From positions 310,001 through 374,000 of the forward strand of contig NC_065550.1 of NCBI RefSeq assembly GCF_022605725.1: a stretch of DNA of 64,000 bases, written 5' to 3'. A program made the translations under genes and the position numbers. Origin of the DNA: Anthonomus grandis grandis. Taxonomy: Eukaryota; Arthropoda; Insecta; Coleoptera; Curculionidae. The notes under the pieces were generated by a model, which had not been told where the DNA came from, did not search any database, and worked only from the letters and a program-made list of their open reading frames with translations. Shown here in pieces: positions 63,896-64,000 of this stretch (positions are counted from its first letter, which is position 1; every line of letters starts with the position of its first letter).

Positions 63896-64000
63896 TAAAG
63901 CTACAGGGTCCGGCAGTCAAACCTGACGGTTTTTGAAATGGGATAAATAAAAAAGTTGTTGATATATTTTAATTATTATTTTTTTATTGGAAAGAGGGGA

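Overview
This is an AT-rich, transposon-saturated piece of an insect chromosome. The order is uncertain and a beetle-like genome is only a guess. Evidence for an insect: a spliced host kinase gene of the JAK/hopscotch type, an env-bearing errantivirus, piggyBac, Transib, THAP/DUF7869-type elements and many Tc1/mariner copies. No bacterial or organellar features were seen.

Layout. Positions 1-28080 lie downstream of the kinase gene and are almost solid transposons: piggyBac-1 (1159-3803, TTAA flanks); a DUF7869-type element (4411-9683) split by a Transib (5297-8058, CGTCG target duplication) and partly inverted; an intact DD41D mariner (9686-12150); piggyBac-2 (about 12351-14751) split by a deleted DUF7869-type relative (13186-14087); two dead DD41D mariners (14955-16724 and 16881-18864); and a three-layer nest in which a THAP/DUF7869 element (19317-28078) holds a hAT (21629-27486, 8-bp duplication) that holds a Mutator-like element (21776-24792, 8-bp duplication).

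Positions 28463-60277, minus strand, are the 3' part of the JAK-like gene. Seven exons with GT-AG borders and matching phases encode a linker and a complete tyrosine-kinase domain. Its introns hold the rest: non-LTR fragments, two mariners (one split by a hAT, one by a retrotransposon), a TTAA-flanked MITE, a broken member of an insect multicopy gene family, and a complete errantivirus (49955-57732). The errantivirus has LTRs identical by eye, a CGCT duplication, open gag, pol and env, a -1 slip site and a spliced env leader.

Positions 60278-64000 hold a non-autonomous inverted-repeat element, a decayed mariner and the 3' end of a pogo-like transposase running off the window.

Main discovery candidate: the three DUF7869-associated elements are unrelated over most of their length. 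Their termini nevertheless share one architecture: a 32-bp inverted repeat opening TGA(A/G), an AGnGGAA core near position 11 and a GTCA-like close, plus subterminal copies of the inner part and apparent 2-bp target duplications. Within the limits of reading by eye this looks like a coherent transposon group.
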